Positions 1-8,726 of a stretch of 64,000 nt of DNA are shown one piece after another. Source of the stretch: Aliiglaciecola lipolytica (GTDB lineage: Bacteria; Pseudomonadota; Gammaproteobacteria; Enterobacterales; Alteromonadaceae); NCBI RefSeq assembly GCF_018860635.1, contig NZ_JAHKPT010000004.1, positions 186,001-250,000 on the forward strand. The letters run 5' to 3'. Position numbers and translations under genes: made by a program. Below the pieces are notes generated by a model. It was not told the origin of the DNA and searched no databases. It saw nothing but the letters and a program-made list of their open reading frames with translations. The stretch's first letter is position 1. Every line of letters begins with the position of its first letter.

Positions 1-78
1 ATCATAAAGCTTTTGTCCATCGACCAATGCAACACGCAACTCTTCTTGTTGAGTAGCGTTTATTAACATTCTTTTCAT
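1..78 (-). CDS. rne: Ribonuclease E, N-terminal 26 residues (partial)
   Basis: The reverse strand starts with ATG and encodes [20 protein letters not shown] followed by GQKLYD, the highly conserved start of RNase E. The gene runs off the left edge. RNase E is the membrane-attached endonuclease that forms the core of the RNA degradosome; it processes rRNA and tRNA and starts mRNA decay. The divergent pairing with rluC is the usual gammaproteobacterial arrangement. Only the first part of the S1-side N-terminus is visible, so nothing can be said about the catalytic or scaffold domains. Confidence 0.95.
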   Translation of the reverse strand, partial: MKRMLINATQQEELRVALVDGQKLYD

Positions 79-792
79 TGTATAAGACTCGGTTTTAGTA
101 CCGAATGCGGAATAATTTAGAACTGAAAAACGTGGCTTGCAAGCTGCATCAAGCTGAAATCACTTTCAGTCTCACGACTGTAAAAACAGATCTTGTGCGC
201 GTTTGGATGTGCCAAGGTGTTACCTTAAGCATATGATTTCATTAGGGAAACTAAAGTTTTACGAGTTGTAATTTTAACTTCAGACCCTTGGGTGAAACGC
301 CTCACCCCAATAAATTTTTTGTCTATCTTTCCAAACTGACGTGATGTTAAACAAAACACATCAGTTTGTTGCCAAATTCAATTCTTACTATTCTGCGATT
401 GGTACTTTTTTATTGTATATCGCATGATGAGATGTGAATTTGCTTGCTCAACCAATCGAAAAAATACTCACTTCGACAGCAGCAATGCATCATTATGTGT
501 TACGAATTTTATTTCGTTGATGCCATACAAATTCTAATTTTCATCGCATTGTTTACTGCTATGCAACTGCAAAGCCAGCTAAACGGTCGGATTATCACAT
601 TAAACCTAACACTCTGGCAAGCAATTAAAATTTTAAACCTAATTTAAATATTTAAGTTAGAATAGGCGCTGAGCCTGATGGACTATATTGCTAAAAGCTA
701 GCGTTTGACCACTGGGCTGTCAAATCAGCGTCGCAATCAAACTGCGTTAGGCTAAATCGAAACTCATATAGCAAAATTCTACGGGCCCTTAA
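79..792. promoter_or_regulatory. Divergent rne/rluC intergenic region with long rne leader
   Basis: This 714-base gap separates divergent rne and rluC and holds no convincing gene. A 67-codon frame at 444-647 has no family resemblance and biased, repetitive composition, so I do not call it. On the rne side there are several hairpins: the block at 135-180, a 6-bp stem GGGTGA/TCACCC at 290-307, and an imperfect 11-bp stem at 333-367. A long 5' UTR is typical of rne, where in E. coli it carries the element through which RNase E destabilises its own mRNA. No promoter for either gene could be fixed with confidence. Confidence 0.6.
135..180 (-). promoter_or_regulatory. Overlapping GNRA-capped hairpins in the rne leader
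   Basis: Read on the rne strand, CAGTC-GTGA-GACTG (180-167) and CTGAAA-GTGA-TTTCAG (169-154) are two perfect stems, both capped by the GNRA-type tetraloop GUGA. They share the three bases 167-169. A third element, GCTTG...CAAGC around the palindrome GCTTGCAAGC (135-144), lies next to them toward the start codon. This is a plausible counterpart of the structured autoregulatory leader known for E. coli rne; that role is inferred from position and structure only. Confidence 0.5.
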
Positions 793-1752
793 ATGACGGA
801 TTCAAACTTTGATAAAGTACAATTTTTAGCAATCGACGCTGAGCACGAGGGGCAGAGAATTGATAACTTTTTACGTACTTTGTTAAAAGGCGTTCCAAAA
901 AGTATGATTTACCGAATTTTGCGTAAAGGCGAAGTACGCGTGAATAAAAAACGTGTCAAACCTGAATATAAATTAGTTGACGCAGATGAGATTCGGTTAC
1001 CTCCCATCAGAGTGTCTGAATCCAATAACCAAGCTCCTTCTACTAAGCTTGATAAAGTAGCAACTTTAGAATCACACATTTTATTTGAAGATGAAGTGTT
1101 AATTGTAGTTAACAAACCATCCGGAATGGCAGTGCATGGTGGCAGTGGTTTAAGTTTTGGAGTGATAGAGGCATTACGTGCGTTACGTCCTACGGCTAAG
1201 TTCCTTGAGTTAGTGCATCGCCTAGATAGAGATACATCAGGTTGTCTATTAATAGCTAAAAAACGTTCTGCGCTAAAACACTTACACGAACAACTACGTG
1301 AAAAAACGGTTGATAAGCGATACCAAGCATTGGTTCAAGGGCACTGGCCTGAAAATCGCTTTAAAGTAAAAGCGCCATTACTTAAAAATATTGTAAAATC
1401 TGGCGAACGTATAGTATCTGTCTCTACAGAAGGCAAAGAGTCTGAAACTCGATTTCGTATTTTAGAATCGTTTGCCCAAGCCACATTAGTTGAAGCATCA
1501 CCGATTACTGGACGGACTCATCAAATACGCGTGCACTGTCAACACGCTGGCCATCCAATTGCCTGTGACAGCAAGTATAAGGACGAAGAGTTTAATCATT
1601 ACATGACAAAACTAGGTCTGAATAGATTATTTTTACATGCGCATCGAATATTATACGTGCACCCAGTTAGCGGAAAGCAAATGAGTCACACGGCTAATCT
1701 GGATAGTTCATTAAGCAATGCGCTCAAAGAATTAAGAAAACGAGAAGCCTAA
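793..1752 (+). CDS. rluC: 23S rRNA pseudouridine synthase RluC
   Basis: The protein (319 aa) isomerises uridines to pseudouridine in 23S rRNA; E. coli RluC acts on U955, U2504 and U2580. An S4-type RNA-binding domain lies at about residues 20-75. The RluA-family catalytic domain follows, with the motif HRLDRDTSG at 142-150, in which D145 is the expected catalytic aspartate, and the GRTHQIRVH motif near residue 245. Length matches the E. coli enzyme (319 aa). The ribosome-binding site before the ATG is weak (GGGCCC). The position opposite rne and beside yceF supports RluC rather than RluA or RluD. Confidence 0.95.
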   Translation: MTDSNFDKVQFLAIDAEHEGQRIDNFLRTLLKGVPKSMIYRILRKGEVRVNKKRVKPEYKLVDADEIRLPPIRVSESNNQAPSTKLDKVATLESHILFEDEVLIVVNKPSGMAVHGGSGLSFGVIEALRALRPTAKFLELVHRLDRDTSGCLLIAKKRSALKHLHEQLREKTVDKRYQALVQGHWPENRFKVKAPLLKNIVKSGERIVSVSTEGKESETRFRILESFAQATLVEASPITGRTHQIRVHCQHAGHPIACDSKYKDEEFNHYMTKLGLNRLFLHAHRILYVHPVSGKQMSHTANLDSSLSNALKELRKREA

Positions 1753-1775
1753 ACTTCACTGCGTTGTGAAATAAT

Positions 1776-2369
1776 CTAAACTTGCGAGTTTAATGTAAGC
1801 ACATCGATTTTAAATTCAGCTAATACATCGCATAGGGCAATCAGTGGCAGGCCAACTAAGCAATTCGGATCTCGCCCCTGTAATTGGGTAAACAGACTAA
1901 TGCCTAAACCTTCGCATTTAAAACTACCGGCACAGTCAAAAGGGGCTTCTTTGGCAATGTAACTATCAATTTGCTTGTCAGTTAAGTCTCTAAAACTTAC
2001 TTTGAATTCTTCTACTATAGATATTTGTTTTTTGCTGGCCGCCTCAATAACACTTAAACCGGTGTAAAATGTGACGTCTTTACCGCGGCATTGTTGCAAT
2101 TGTGCTTTAGCGTTTTTAGCATTCCCTGGTTTTCCTAATATCTCATTATCCAAACTTGCGGTTTGATCCGAACCTATTATTAGTCCGCTATTATAATGCT
2201 CAGCCACTTCTTCAGCTTTTGCTTGCGCTAATCGTAACGACATCTGTTTCGCTGATTCATTAGGTTTACGGCTTTCAACAACATTTGGTTTGTGGCAAGT
2301 GAAATCGAGTTGCAGTTTATCAAGGAGCGCTTTACGATATATCGAAGTGGAAGCGAGTACAATTTTCAC
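1776..2369 (-). CDS. yceF: 7-methyl-GTP pyrophosphatase, Maf family (YceF)
   Basis: This is a Maf/HAM1-fold nucleotide pyrophosphatase that hydrolyses modified or non-canonical NTPs; the YceF subfamily prefers m7GTP. The start LASTSIYRKALL near residue 5 matches the family signature ASxSxxR. GSDQT (about residue 67) and the C-terminal stretch CAGSFKCEG...GRDPNCLVGLPL are characteristic of YceF rather than the dTTP/UTP-specific YhdE. The start is GTG, preceded by GGA at good spacing. It is convergent with rluC and divergent from yceD, as in E. coli except for strand details. Confidence 0.9.
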   Translation of the reverse strand: MKIVLASTSIYRKALLDKLQLDFTCHKPNVVESRKPNESAKQMSLRLAQAKAEEVAEHYNSGLIIGSDQTASLDNEILGKPGNAKNAKAQLQQCRGKDVTFYTGLSVIEAASKKQISIVEEFKVSFRDLTDKQIDSYIAKEAPFDCAGSFKCEGLGISLFTQLQGRDPNCLVGLPLIALCDVLAEFKIDVLTLNSQV

Positions 2370-2439
2370 AATTTTCCGTTCTGTTAATAAAAAGTCTTAA
2401 TTATTATAGGGAATAGGGTACTTTTAGCTATATTTTCCT

Positions 2440-2468
2440 TTGACTAACGGCTTTACAATCTATATTAT
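2440..2468 (+). promoter_or_regulatory. Sigma70-type promoter of the yceD-rpmF-plsX-fab operon
   Basis: TTGACT (2440-2445) and TATTAT (2463-2468) are separated by exactly 17 bases, a near-consensus sigma70 promoter. Initiation would fall at about 2474-2476, only 2-4 bases before the yceD ATG, so the first gene would be translated from an almost leaderless mRNA. Confidence 0.75.
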
Positions 2469-2477
2469 GCGCGCCCT

Positions 2478-3011
2478 ATGCAGAAAGTGAAATTGCCCAA
2501 GTTTATCGAACCAGTCAAAAGTGCTACAAAACGCTCTGATTATCAGGGTGTGATGATGACTTCTGACATGGCGCGTTTTCTTAGCGCAGTGGCCACCGCT
2601 GCTGATACTGTTGAAGCTGAAGTAAGATTCGATAAAGACGAGCAGGGTCTGAATTTTTTTCAAGGACAACTATCAACATCAGTGGAGCTTGTCTGTCAGA
2701 GATGTAATGAGCAATTTGCTCATTCAATTCACACATCATTTTGTTTTAGTCCGATTAGACGGAAAGCAGTTGAAACAGATGATGCAGTTGAATTGCCGGA
2801 CATTTACGAACCGGTAGAGGTCAATGACCATGGAGAAATCAATCTACTGCAGTTGTTCGAGGATGAACTAATATTGTCTTTGCCTATTGTCGCCCTTCAT
2901 GCAGAGGAGGATTGCAAAATAAAGCGGGATGAGATGCAGTTTGGTAAGATTGAACCGGCCGATGAACGTCCAAACCCTTTCGCGGTTTTGAAAGAACTTA
3001 AGCGAGACTAG
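2478..3011 (+). CDS. yceD: 23S rRNA accumulation protein YceD (DUF177)
   Basis: The 177-residue protein starts [13 protein letters not shown] and contains the conserved CQRC pair near residue 73, FxFSPIR, and the C-terminal [12 protein letters not shown] typical of YceD. YceD is linked to 23S rRNA accumulation and is coupled with rpmF (L32) in most bacteria. No Shine-Dalgarno sequence is visible before the ATG, and the strong promoter lies immediately upstream, yet homology to the E. coli N-terminus supports this start. It is the first gene of the operon, with rpmF 10 bases downstream. Confidence 0.9.
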   Translation: MQKVKLPKFIEPVKSATKRSDYQGVMMTSDMARFLSAVATAADTVEAEVRFDKDEQGLNFFQGQLSTSVELVCQRCNEQFAHSIHTSFCFSPIRRKAVETDDAVELPDIYEPVEVNDHGEINLLQLFEDELILSLPIVALHAEEDCKIKRDEMQFGKIEPADERPNPFAVLKELKRD

Positions 3012-3021
3012 GAGTAATGTA

Positions 3022-3192
3022 ATGGCTGTACAAAAGAACAAGAAAACTCGTTCAAAGCGTGGTATGCGTCGTGCACACGATTCTTTGACTGGAGCGACTT
3101 TGTCTGTAGATTCAACTTCAGGTGAGACGCATCTTCGTCATCACGTGACTGTTGACGGTTACTACAAAGGCAAAAAAGTTATCGCTGACTAG
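3022..3192 (+). CDS. rpmF: 50S ribosomal protein L32
   Basis: A 56-residue basic protein begins [20 protein letters not shown] and ends [13 protein letters not shown], the standard L32 sequence. It is a structural protein of the large ribosomal subunit near the peptidyl-transferase side. The zinc-binding cysteines found in some L32 paralogues are absent, as in E. coli L32. GGAG lies 7 bases upstream of the ATG. The gene sits between yceD and plsX, where ribosome synthesis and membrane lipid synthesis share one operon. Confidence 0.97.
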   Translation: MAVQKNKKTRSKRGMRRAHDSLTGATLSVDSTSGETHLRHHVTVDGYYKGKKVIAD

Positions 3193-3194
3193 CA

Positions 3195-4226
3195 ATGACT
3201 TTTAGCCGTCTAACCATTGCGTTAGATATTATGGGGGGCGACAACGGCCCCCATGTAACTCTTCCTGCTGCTTTAAAAGCACTGCACGAAATTCCCCATT
3301 TGCATTTTATACTTTGTGGTGATGAACAAATCATTTCCAAAGTTATTAGCACCCAAAATAGATCAATCCAAGAACGTGTTGAAATTCAGCATTGCTCAGA
3401 ACATGTTGCTATGGATGAAAGACCAAGTTCAGCCCTGCGAAATAAAAAAGATTCGTCCATGCGCCGTGCTTTGGAAAGAGTAGAGTGCGGTGATGCTGAT
3501 GCATGCGTTAGTGCCGGTAATACTGGTGCGCTATTGGCTATTGCTTATCATGTGTTAAAAACCTTACCAGGTATTGACCGGCCAGCCTTAGTATCTGCAT
3601 TACCCACTGATGATCATCATAAGTTGTTTCTATTGGATTTAGGGGCTAATGTTAATTGTGATTCAGAAACCTTATTTCAATATGCGGTTATGGGATCGGT
3701 TTTAGCACAGGAAGTCGCTGGAGTTGATAATCCAAGAGTGGCTTTGCTAAATGTTGGTGAAGAACAAATTAAAGGCAATGATCAAGTAAAATTTACTGCC
3801 CAGTTGTTACAACAAGCCCCAGGAATAAATTATACTGGTTTTGTCGAAGGTAATGATATCTTTACTAATTGTGCTGACGTTGTGGTAACTGATGGCTTTG
3901 TTGGCAATATCGCTTTGAAAGCTTGTGAAGGTTTAGCGACCCTTGTTTTAGAAGAAGCTAAGCGCGTATCCAATGAAAACTGGTGGACAAAATTATTAGC
4001 CAAAATAGCCCTTCCACTGTTAAGAAAAATCTATCGAAGGGTGAACCCCGACCAGTACAACGGCGCTAGTCTGATAGGATTGCGCGGAATTGTGGTCAAG
4101 AGCCATGGTAATGCTTCTTCGGATGCTTTCTTGTTTGCGATTAAGGAAGCTGAACAAGAAGTACAACGGCAAGTTCCGAAAAAAATAAAAGATAAAATTG
4201 AATCCGTTTTAATGGAGCGCTCTTAA
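3195..4226 (+). CDS. plsX: Phosphate acyltransferase PlsX
   Basis: PlsX makes acyl-phosphate from acyl-ACP, the acyl donor for PlsY in phosphatidic acid synthesis at the inner membrane. The N-terminal LDIMGGDNGP signature (residues 10-19), SAGNTGALLA near residue 113 and VVTDGFVGNIALK near residue 236 are family hallmarks. Length (343 aa) is normal. It begins 2 bases after the rpmF stop, and fabH follows with a 3-base gap, so translation is probably coupled. Confidence 0.95.
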   Translation: MTFSRLTIALDIMGGDNGPHVTLPAALKALHEIPHLHFILCGDEQIISKVISTQNRSIQERVEIQHCSEHVAMDERPSSALRNKKDSSMRRALERVECGDADACVSAGNTGALLAIAYHVLKTLPGIDRPALVSALPTDDHHKLFLLDLGANVNCDSETLFQYAVMGSVLAQEVAGVDNPRVALLNVGEEQIKGNDQVKFTAQLLQQAPGINYTGFVEGNDIFTNCADVVVTDGFVGNIALKACEGLATLVLEEAKRVSNENWWTKLLAKIALPLLRKIYRRVNPDQYNGASLIGLRGIVVKSHGNASSDAFLFAIKEAEQEVQRQVPKKIKDKIESVLMERS

Positions 4227-4229
4227 AAT

Positions 4230-5189
4230 ATGTACTCAAGAATAATAGGTACTGGAAGTTATTACCCTGCAGAAGTTCGTACCAACGCAGATCTCGAGAT
4301 GATGGTAGATACGACTGATGAGTGGATAACCGATCGAACGGGAATAAAAGAAAGAAGAATTATAGGAGCGGATGAAACTGCTGCAACAATGGGATATGAG
4401 GCATCGCTTAAAGCCATTGAAGCTGCAGGTATTGATAAACGCTCTATAGATATGATTGTGTGTGCCACGACAAGCGGACGATACGCTCTTCCTAGCACCG
4501 CCTGTGAAATACAAAAAGCATTAGATATTGACGGCATCCCTGCGTTTGATATCGCTGCTGCATGCGCTGGCTATTGTTATGCCCTGAGTGTTGCAGATCA
4601 ATACATTAAAACAGGCATGGTTAAACGGGTTTTAGTTATTGGGACGGATTGTTTGTCTCGAATGATCAATCCCGAAGATCGATCAATGCTGATTTTGTTT
4701 GGCGATGCTGCTGGCGCAACACTGCTTGAAGCCAGTGAAGAGCCTGGTATTCTGTCAACTCATATTAATGCTGCTGGCTCCTACGGAGACTTGTTACAAA
4801 TTGGACATGTTGAACATGGCAATGAACAATCTGTGCATGAAAACTGGGGTAGCATGAAAGGAAATGAAGTCTTTAGAGTCGCTGTCACTAAACTTAGTGA
4901 AGTCGTCGAGCTGACTTTAAAAGCAAATAATATGGAAAAATCGGATTTAGATTGGTTGGTTCCTCACCAAGCAAACTTCCGGATTATTAAAGCAACGGCC
5001 AAAAAGTTAGAAATGTCTTTGGACCAAGTTGTTCTAACCTTAGAAAATTACGGTAATACATCTGCTGCAACAGTGCCAACAGCACTAGATAAAGCAATAC
5101 GAGATGGGCGTATACAAAGTGGCCAAAATCTATTGTTAGAAGCATTTGGTGGTGGATTCGCCTGGGCAGCAGCGCTCGTAAAATATTAA
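4230..5189 (+). CDS. fabH: 3-oxoacyl-ACP synthase III FabH
   Basis: FabH condenses acetyl-CoA with malonyl-ACP to start type II fatty acid synthesis. The active-site cysteine is C112 in AAACAGY, at the same residue number as in E. coli; the histidine is in VPHQAN (about residue 246) and the asparagine in ENYGNTS (about residue 276). Length (319 aa) fits. It follows plsX directly and precedes fabD by 34 bases. Confidence 0.95.
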   Translation: MYSRIIGTGSYYPAEVRTNADLEMMVDTTDEWITDRTGIKERRIIGADETAATMGYEASLKAIEAAGIDKRSIDMIVCATTSGRYALPSTACEIQKALDIDGIPAFDIAAACAGYCYALSVADQYIKTGMVKRVLVIGTDCLSRMINPEDRSMLILFGDAAGATLLEASEEPGILSTHINAAGSYGDLLQIGHVEHGNEQSVHENWGSMKGNEVFRVAVTKLSEVVELTLKANNMEKSDLDWLVPHQANFRIIKATAKKLEMSLDQVVLTLENYGNTSAATVPTALDKAIRDGRIQSGQNLLLEAFGGGFAWAAALVKY

Positions 5190-5223
5190 TTACTTTTGTT
5201 TAAATACACCCAAGGTATGATTT

Positions 5224-6153
5224 ATGACTAAACAAGCTTTTGTGTTTCCCGGTCAGGGATCTCAAACAGTTGGAATGTTAGCCGATCTGGCTGCGAAGTA
5301 TCCACAAATTCAAACGACTTTTAGTGAAGCTTCTGAAGCCTTAGGTTATGATTTATGGGATTTAGTGCAACATGATGAAAATCAGCAACTGAATCAAACC
5401 CATATAACTCAGCCTGCGCTCCTTACAGCGAGCGTGGCAATCTACAGATTACTCATGGATTTAGGTTACGCCAAGCCAGACTATATGGCTGGGCATAGTT
5501 TAGGTGAATATTCTGCGCTAGTGTGTGCCGATGTGATTGGCTTAAAAGAAGCCGTCAAATTAGTCGAAGCTAGAGGACAATTCATGCAACAAGCTGTCCC
5601 AGCAGGTGAAGGGGCTATGTATGCCATCATAGGCTTGGCAGATGATTTAATTCTAGAAGCTTGTGAAAAGGCGCAACAACAAACTGGTGAAGTTGTTTCA
5701 GCGGTGAATTTTAATTCACCTGGACAAGTGGTTATCGCCGGAACTACCTCAGCTGCAGAAGTCGCAGCAAATTTGTGTAAAGAAGCGGGTGCAAAAAGAG
5801 CCTTACCACTATCGGTTAGTGTGCCTTCGCACTGCGCATTAATGAAGCCGGCAGCTGAAAAGTTAGCTGGGTTAATTGAGTCAATTGCATTTGCAGAACC
5901 GAGTGTTGCGGTCATTAATAATGTCGATGTAAATTCACCTAAAGACGCAAATAGCATTAAAGACGCACTTGTAAGACAGCTTTATTGTCCGGTCAGATGG
6001 ACAGAGACTATTGAGTCTTTAGCTAGTCAAAATGTTGAAAAAATATACGAAGTCGGGCCGGGAAAAGTACTTATTGGTCTTATAAAACGTATCAATAAAT
6101 CCATAGAAACAGACGCTTTGAACACGGTCGAATCAGTCCAAAATCTACTGTAA
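5224..6153 (+). CDS. fabD: Malonyl-CoA:ACP transacylase FabD
   Basis: FabD transfers malonate from CoA to acyl carrier protein. The FPGQGSQ motif is at residues 8-14 and the nucleophile elbow GHSLGEYSAL has S92 as catalytic serine. H201 in SVPSHCALM is the likely catalytic partner. Length (309 aa) matches E. coli FabD. The gene lies between fabH and fabG in the usual cluster, 12 bases before fabG. Confidence 0.95.
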   Translation: MTKQAFVFPGQGSQTVGMLADLAAKYPQIQTTFSEASEALGYDLWDLVQHDENQQLNQTHITQPALLTASVAIYRLLMDLGYAKPDYMAGHSLGEYSALVCADVIGLKEAVKLVEARGQFMQQAVPAGEGAMYAIIGLADDLILEACEKAQQQTGEVVSAVNFNSPGQVVIAGTTSAAEVAANLCKEAGAKRALPLSVSVPSHCALMKPAAEKLAGLIESIAFAEPSVAVINNVDVNSPKDANSIKDALVRQLYCPVRWTETIESLASQNVEKIYEVGPGKVLIGLIKRINKSIETDALNTVESVQNLL

Positions 6154-6165
6154 TAGGGTATTAAA

Positions 6166-6906
6166 ATGAACGATTTAAACGGAAAAGTTGCTCTGGTAAC
6201 TGGGGCAAGTCGAGGTATTGGACGTGCTATCGCAGAGTCACTTGCAGAACAAGGAGCTGTGGTAATTGGCACAGCCACATCTGATAAAGGTGCTGACTCA
6301 ATTACTGAATACCTGTCTAAATTCGGTGGTCAAGGTCTAACGTTAAACGTAACTGATCAGGCATCTCTTGATGAAGTATTAGCTAAAATTAAAGAAAATC
6401 ATGGCGAAATCGATATTTTAGTGAATAATGCAGGTGTGACACGTGATAATTTGCTGATGCGAATGAAAGATCAGGAATGGGAAGATATTATAAATACTAA
6501 CCTAACTCCAATTTTTAAACTGACTAAAGCGGTTTTACGTGGCATGATGAAAAAACGCAATGGTAGAATCGTCAATATTGGTTCAGTTGTTGGAACCACT
6601 GGTAACGCAGGGCAAGCAAACTACGCTGCAGCTAAAGCGGGTGTGATAGGTTTTAGTAAATCTACAGCACGTGAAGTTGCTTCACGAGGCATCACAGTAA
6701 ATGTTGTCGCGCCAGGTTTTATTGATACAGATATGACAAAGTCATTGACTGACGAGCAAAAAGAAGCCATTTTTAAAGATATTCCAGCTAACAGATTAGG
6801 TTCGCCAAAAGAGATTGCCGCGGCTGTTAGCTTTTTAGTAAGTGATAATGCTGCTTACATTACGGGTGAAACTATCCATGTAAACGGCGGTATGTATATG
6901 GGCTAA
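6166..6906 (+). CDS. fabG: 3-oxoacyl-ACP reductase FabG
   Basis: This NADPH-dependent short-chain dehydrogenase reduces 3-oxoacyl-ACP in each elongation cycle. The Rossmann motif TGASRGIGRAIA (residues 13-24), NNAGVTRDN and the S-Y-K catalytic set (GSVVG, then YAAAKAG) are present. The C-terminus HVNGGMYM is typical of FabG rather than other SDRs. Length is 246 aa. No terminator is visible before acpP, 178 bases downstream, so read-through is likely. Confidence 0.95.
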   Translation: MNDLNGKVALVTGASRGIGRAIAESLAEQGAVVIGTATSDKGADSITEYLSKFGGQGLTLNVTDQASLDEVLAKIKENHGEIDILVNNAGVTRDNLLMRMKDQEWEDIINTNLTPIFKLTKAVLRGMMKKRNGRIVNIGSVVGTTGNAGQANYAAAKAGVIGFSKSTAREVASRGITVNVVAPGFIDTDMTKSLTDEQKEAIFKDIPANRLGSPKEIAAAVSFLVSDNAAYITGETIHVNGGMYMG

Positions 6907-7084
6907 TAGACATATTAAACAGTCATGCTTTTTAAGGTTGATTGATAATATATTGTTTATTAGACTAATTTGATTCGGTGGTTTGACCAGATAAAAAGTT
7001 AATTGTCTTGCTTGCAAGACAGAGGCTAGCTGAATAAACTACCGGAAATTTAAACTCTAGCTACTTATAGGGAAAACTAGAATC

Positions 7085-7324
7085 ATGAGTAACATCGAAG
7101 AGCGCGTTAAAAAAATCATCGTCGAGCAATTGGGCGTTAAAGAAGAAGAAGTAAAAGCTGAAGCGTCATTTGTGGATGATTTGGGTGCAGATTCATTAGA
7201 CACTGTTGAATTGGTAATGGCTTTGGAAGAAGAGTTTGATACTGAGATTCCTGATGAAGAAGCTGAGAAAATTACTACAGTTCAATCTGCAATCGACTAC
7301 GTTAACGCTAATAAAGACGCGTAA
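7085..7324 (+). CDS. acpP: Acyl carrier protein
   Basis: The 79-residue acidic protein carries the DSL motif with S37, the serine that receives 4'-phosphopantetheine. It is the carrier for all intermediates of fatty acid synthesis and donor for phospholipid and lipid A synthesis. The gap from fabG (178 bases) holds a short inverted repeat GTCTTG/CAAGAC (7005-7020) and leaves room for a private promoter, as expected for this highly expressed gene, although I could not fix one. Confidence 0.97.
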   Translation: MSNIEERVKKIIVEQLGVKEEEVKAEASFVDDLGADSLDTVELVMALEEEFDTEIPDEEAEKITTVQSAIDYVNANKDA

Positions 7325-7335
7325 GATACTCCTAT

Positions 7336-7359
7336 AAACGGCTCAATCTGGGCCGTTTT
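7336..7359 (+). terminator. Intercistronic hairpin with T-run between acpP and fabF
   Basis: AAACGGC (7336-7342) pairs with GCCGTTT (7352-7358), followed by T-rich TTCTTCTTTA. It looks like a moderate intrinsic terminator that would lower fabF relative to acpP. Confidence 0.65.
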
Positions 7360-7401
7360 CTTCTTTATACTTAAAATAATGAATTTTATGCGGAGGCCTA
7401 T

Positions 7402-8640
7402 GTGTCTAAACGTCGCGTAGTAGTAACTGGTCTTGGCATGCTGACACCATTAGGTGGAGACACCAACACTACATGGGAAGGCATTTTACAAGGTAAAAGT
7501 GGAATAGGTCCCATCACATCATTTGATACATCTGATTTTAGCACTCGGTTTGCCGGTGAGATTCAAGATTTTGATGTGGAAAGTTATATCCCCAAGAAAG
7601 AAACAAAAAAGATGGACCGCTTTATTCAATTAGGAATAGCCGCGGGAAAACAAGCCTTAGCCGACTCGAAGTTAGAAATAACAGCTGAAAATGCGAAAAG
7701 AGTAGGTGTGGCAATTGGTTCCGGTATCGGTGGTTTAGGCCTTATCGAAGAAAACCATAAGAAAATGTTAGCCGGTGGTCCACGAAAACTAACTCCTTTT
7801 TTTGTTCCTGCCACTATTACTAATATGATTTCAGGCTTCTTATCTATTTTTGAAGGACTGAAAGGCCCAAATTTAAATATTGTTACCGCTTGTACTACCG
7901 GCGTACACAATATTGGTATAGCAGCTCGCACTATCGCTTATGGTGATGCCGATGCAATGTTAGCAGGCGGTGCCGAGTCTTCAATTTCACCTTTGGGATT
8001 AGGTGGATTTGCAGCAGCAAGAGCATTATCAACACGCAACGATGACCCGACTAAAGCTAGCCGCCCTTGGGACAAAGACCGAGATGGTTTTGTTATGGGT
8101 GAGGGTGCAGGGGTTGTTATGCTTGAAGAGTACGAACAAGCTGTGGCTAGAGGTGCTACCATTTATGCCGAGTTAGTTGGTTTTGGTATGAGCGGTGATG
8201 CCTACCACATGACTTCTCCTCCACCTGATGGTGAAGGTGCAGCAGCTGCGATGGAAAATGCATTAAACGATGCCAATCTACCGGCTACGGAAATCGGTTA
8301 TATTAATGCTCATGGTACTTCTACACCTGCAGGTGATAAGGCTGAAGTCGCTGCGGTAAAACGTATTTTCGGTGCTGCTGCAGATAAAGTTCTGGTCAGT
8401 TCAACTAAGTCAATGACAGGTCATTTACTTGGTGCGGCCGGTTCAGTAGAGGGAATCTTTACGCTGTTAGCCTTGCGTGATCAGATTGCGCCTCCCACAA
8501 TCAACTTGGATAATCCAGGTGAAGGTTGTGACTTAGACTTTGTTGCTAATACGGCAAGAAAAGTTAGTATGGAATATGCACTGTGTAATTCGTTTGGTTT
8601 CGGTGGTACTAACGGTTCTTTGTTATTTAAAAGAATGTAG
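7402..8640 (+). CDS. fabF: 3-oxoacyl-ACP synthase II FabF
   Basis: FabF carries out chain elongation, including the temperature-dependent step to cis-vaccenate in E. coli. The catalytic cysteine is C164 in TACTTG; the histidines lie in INAHGTST (about 303) and [14 protein letters not shown] (about 340). Length is 412 aa. The start is GTG, with AGGAGG-like GGAGG 6 bases upstream; an overlapping ATG two bases earlier is in another frame. It is the last gene of the fab operon, closed by a strong terminator. Confidence 0.95.
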   Translation: MSKRRVVVTGLGMLTPLGGDTNTTWEGILQGKSGIGPITSFDTSDFSTRFAGEIQDFDVESYIPKKETKKMDRFIQLGIAAGKQALADSKLEITAENAKRVGVAIGSGIGGLGLIEENHKKMLAGGPRKLTPFFVPATITNMISGFLSIFEGLKGPNLNIVTACTTGVHNIGIAARTIAYGDADAMLAGGAESSISPLGLGGFAAARALSTRNDDPTKASRPWDKDRDGFVMGEGAGVVMLEEYEQAVARGATIYAELVGFGMSGDAYHMTSPPPDGEGAAAAMENALNDANLPATEIGYINAHGTSTPAGDKAEVAAVKRIFGAAADKVLVSSTKSMTGHLLGAAGSVEGIFTLLALRDQIAPPTINLDNPGEGCDLDFVANTARKVSMEYALCNSFGFGGTNGSLLFKRM

Positions 8641-8689
8641 TATCATTTTAAATTGAATTATTGCTTAGCACATTCAATAGTTTAAGATT

Positions 8690-8716
8690 AAGCCCAGTTC
8701 TTACTGGGCTTTTTTG
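8690..8716 (+). terminator. Intrinsic terminator after fabF
   Basis: AAGCCCAGT and ACTGGGCTT form a 9-bp stem with loop TCTT, followed by TTTTTTG. It ends the fab operon 10 bases before the pabC start, so pabC onward needs read-through or a promoter within fabF. Confidence 0.9.
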
Positions 8717-8726
8717 TTGGTAAAAA

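Noticed and set aside
444-647. 67-codon plus-strand frame in the rne/rluC gap
   Set aside because: No ribosome-binding site, no family features, and it lies opposite the expected rne leader and promoter region; composition resembles AT-rich non-coding DNA.
5481-5957. 158-codon minus-strand frame opposite fabD
   Set aside because: It is fully inside a confident fabD gene; its Ala/Ser/Pro-rich translation is the usual antisense shadow.
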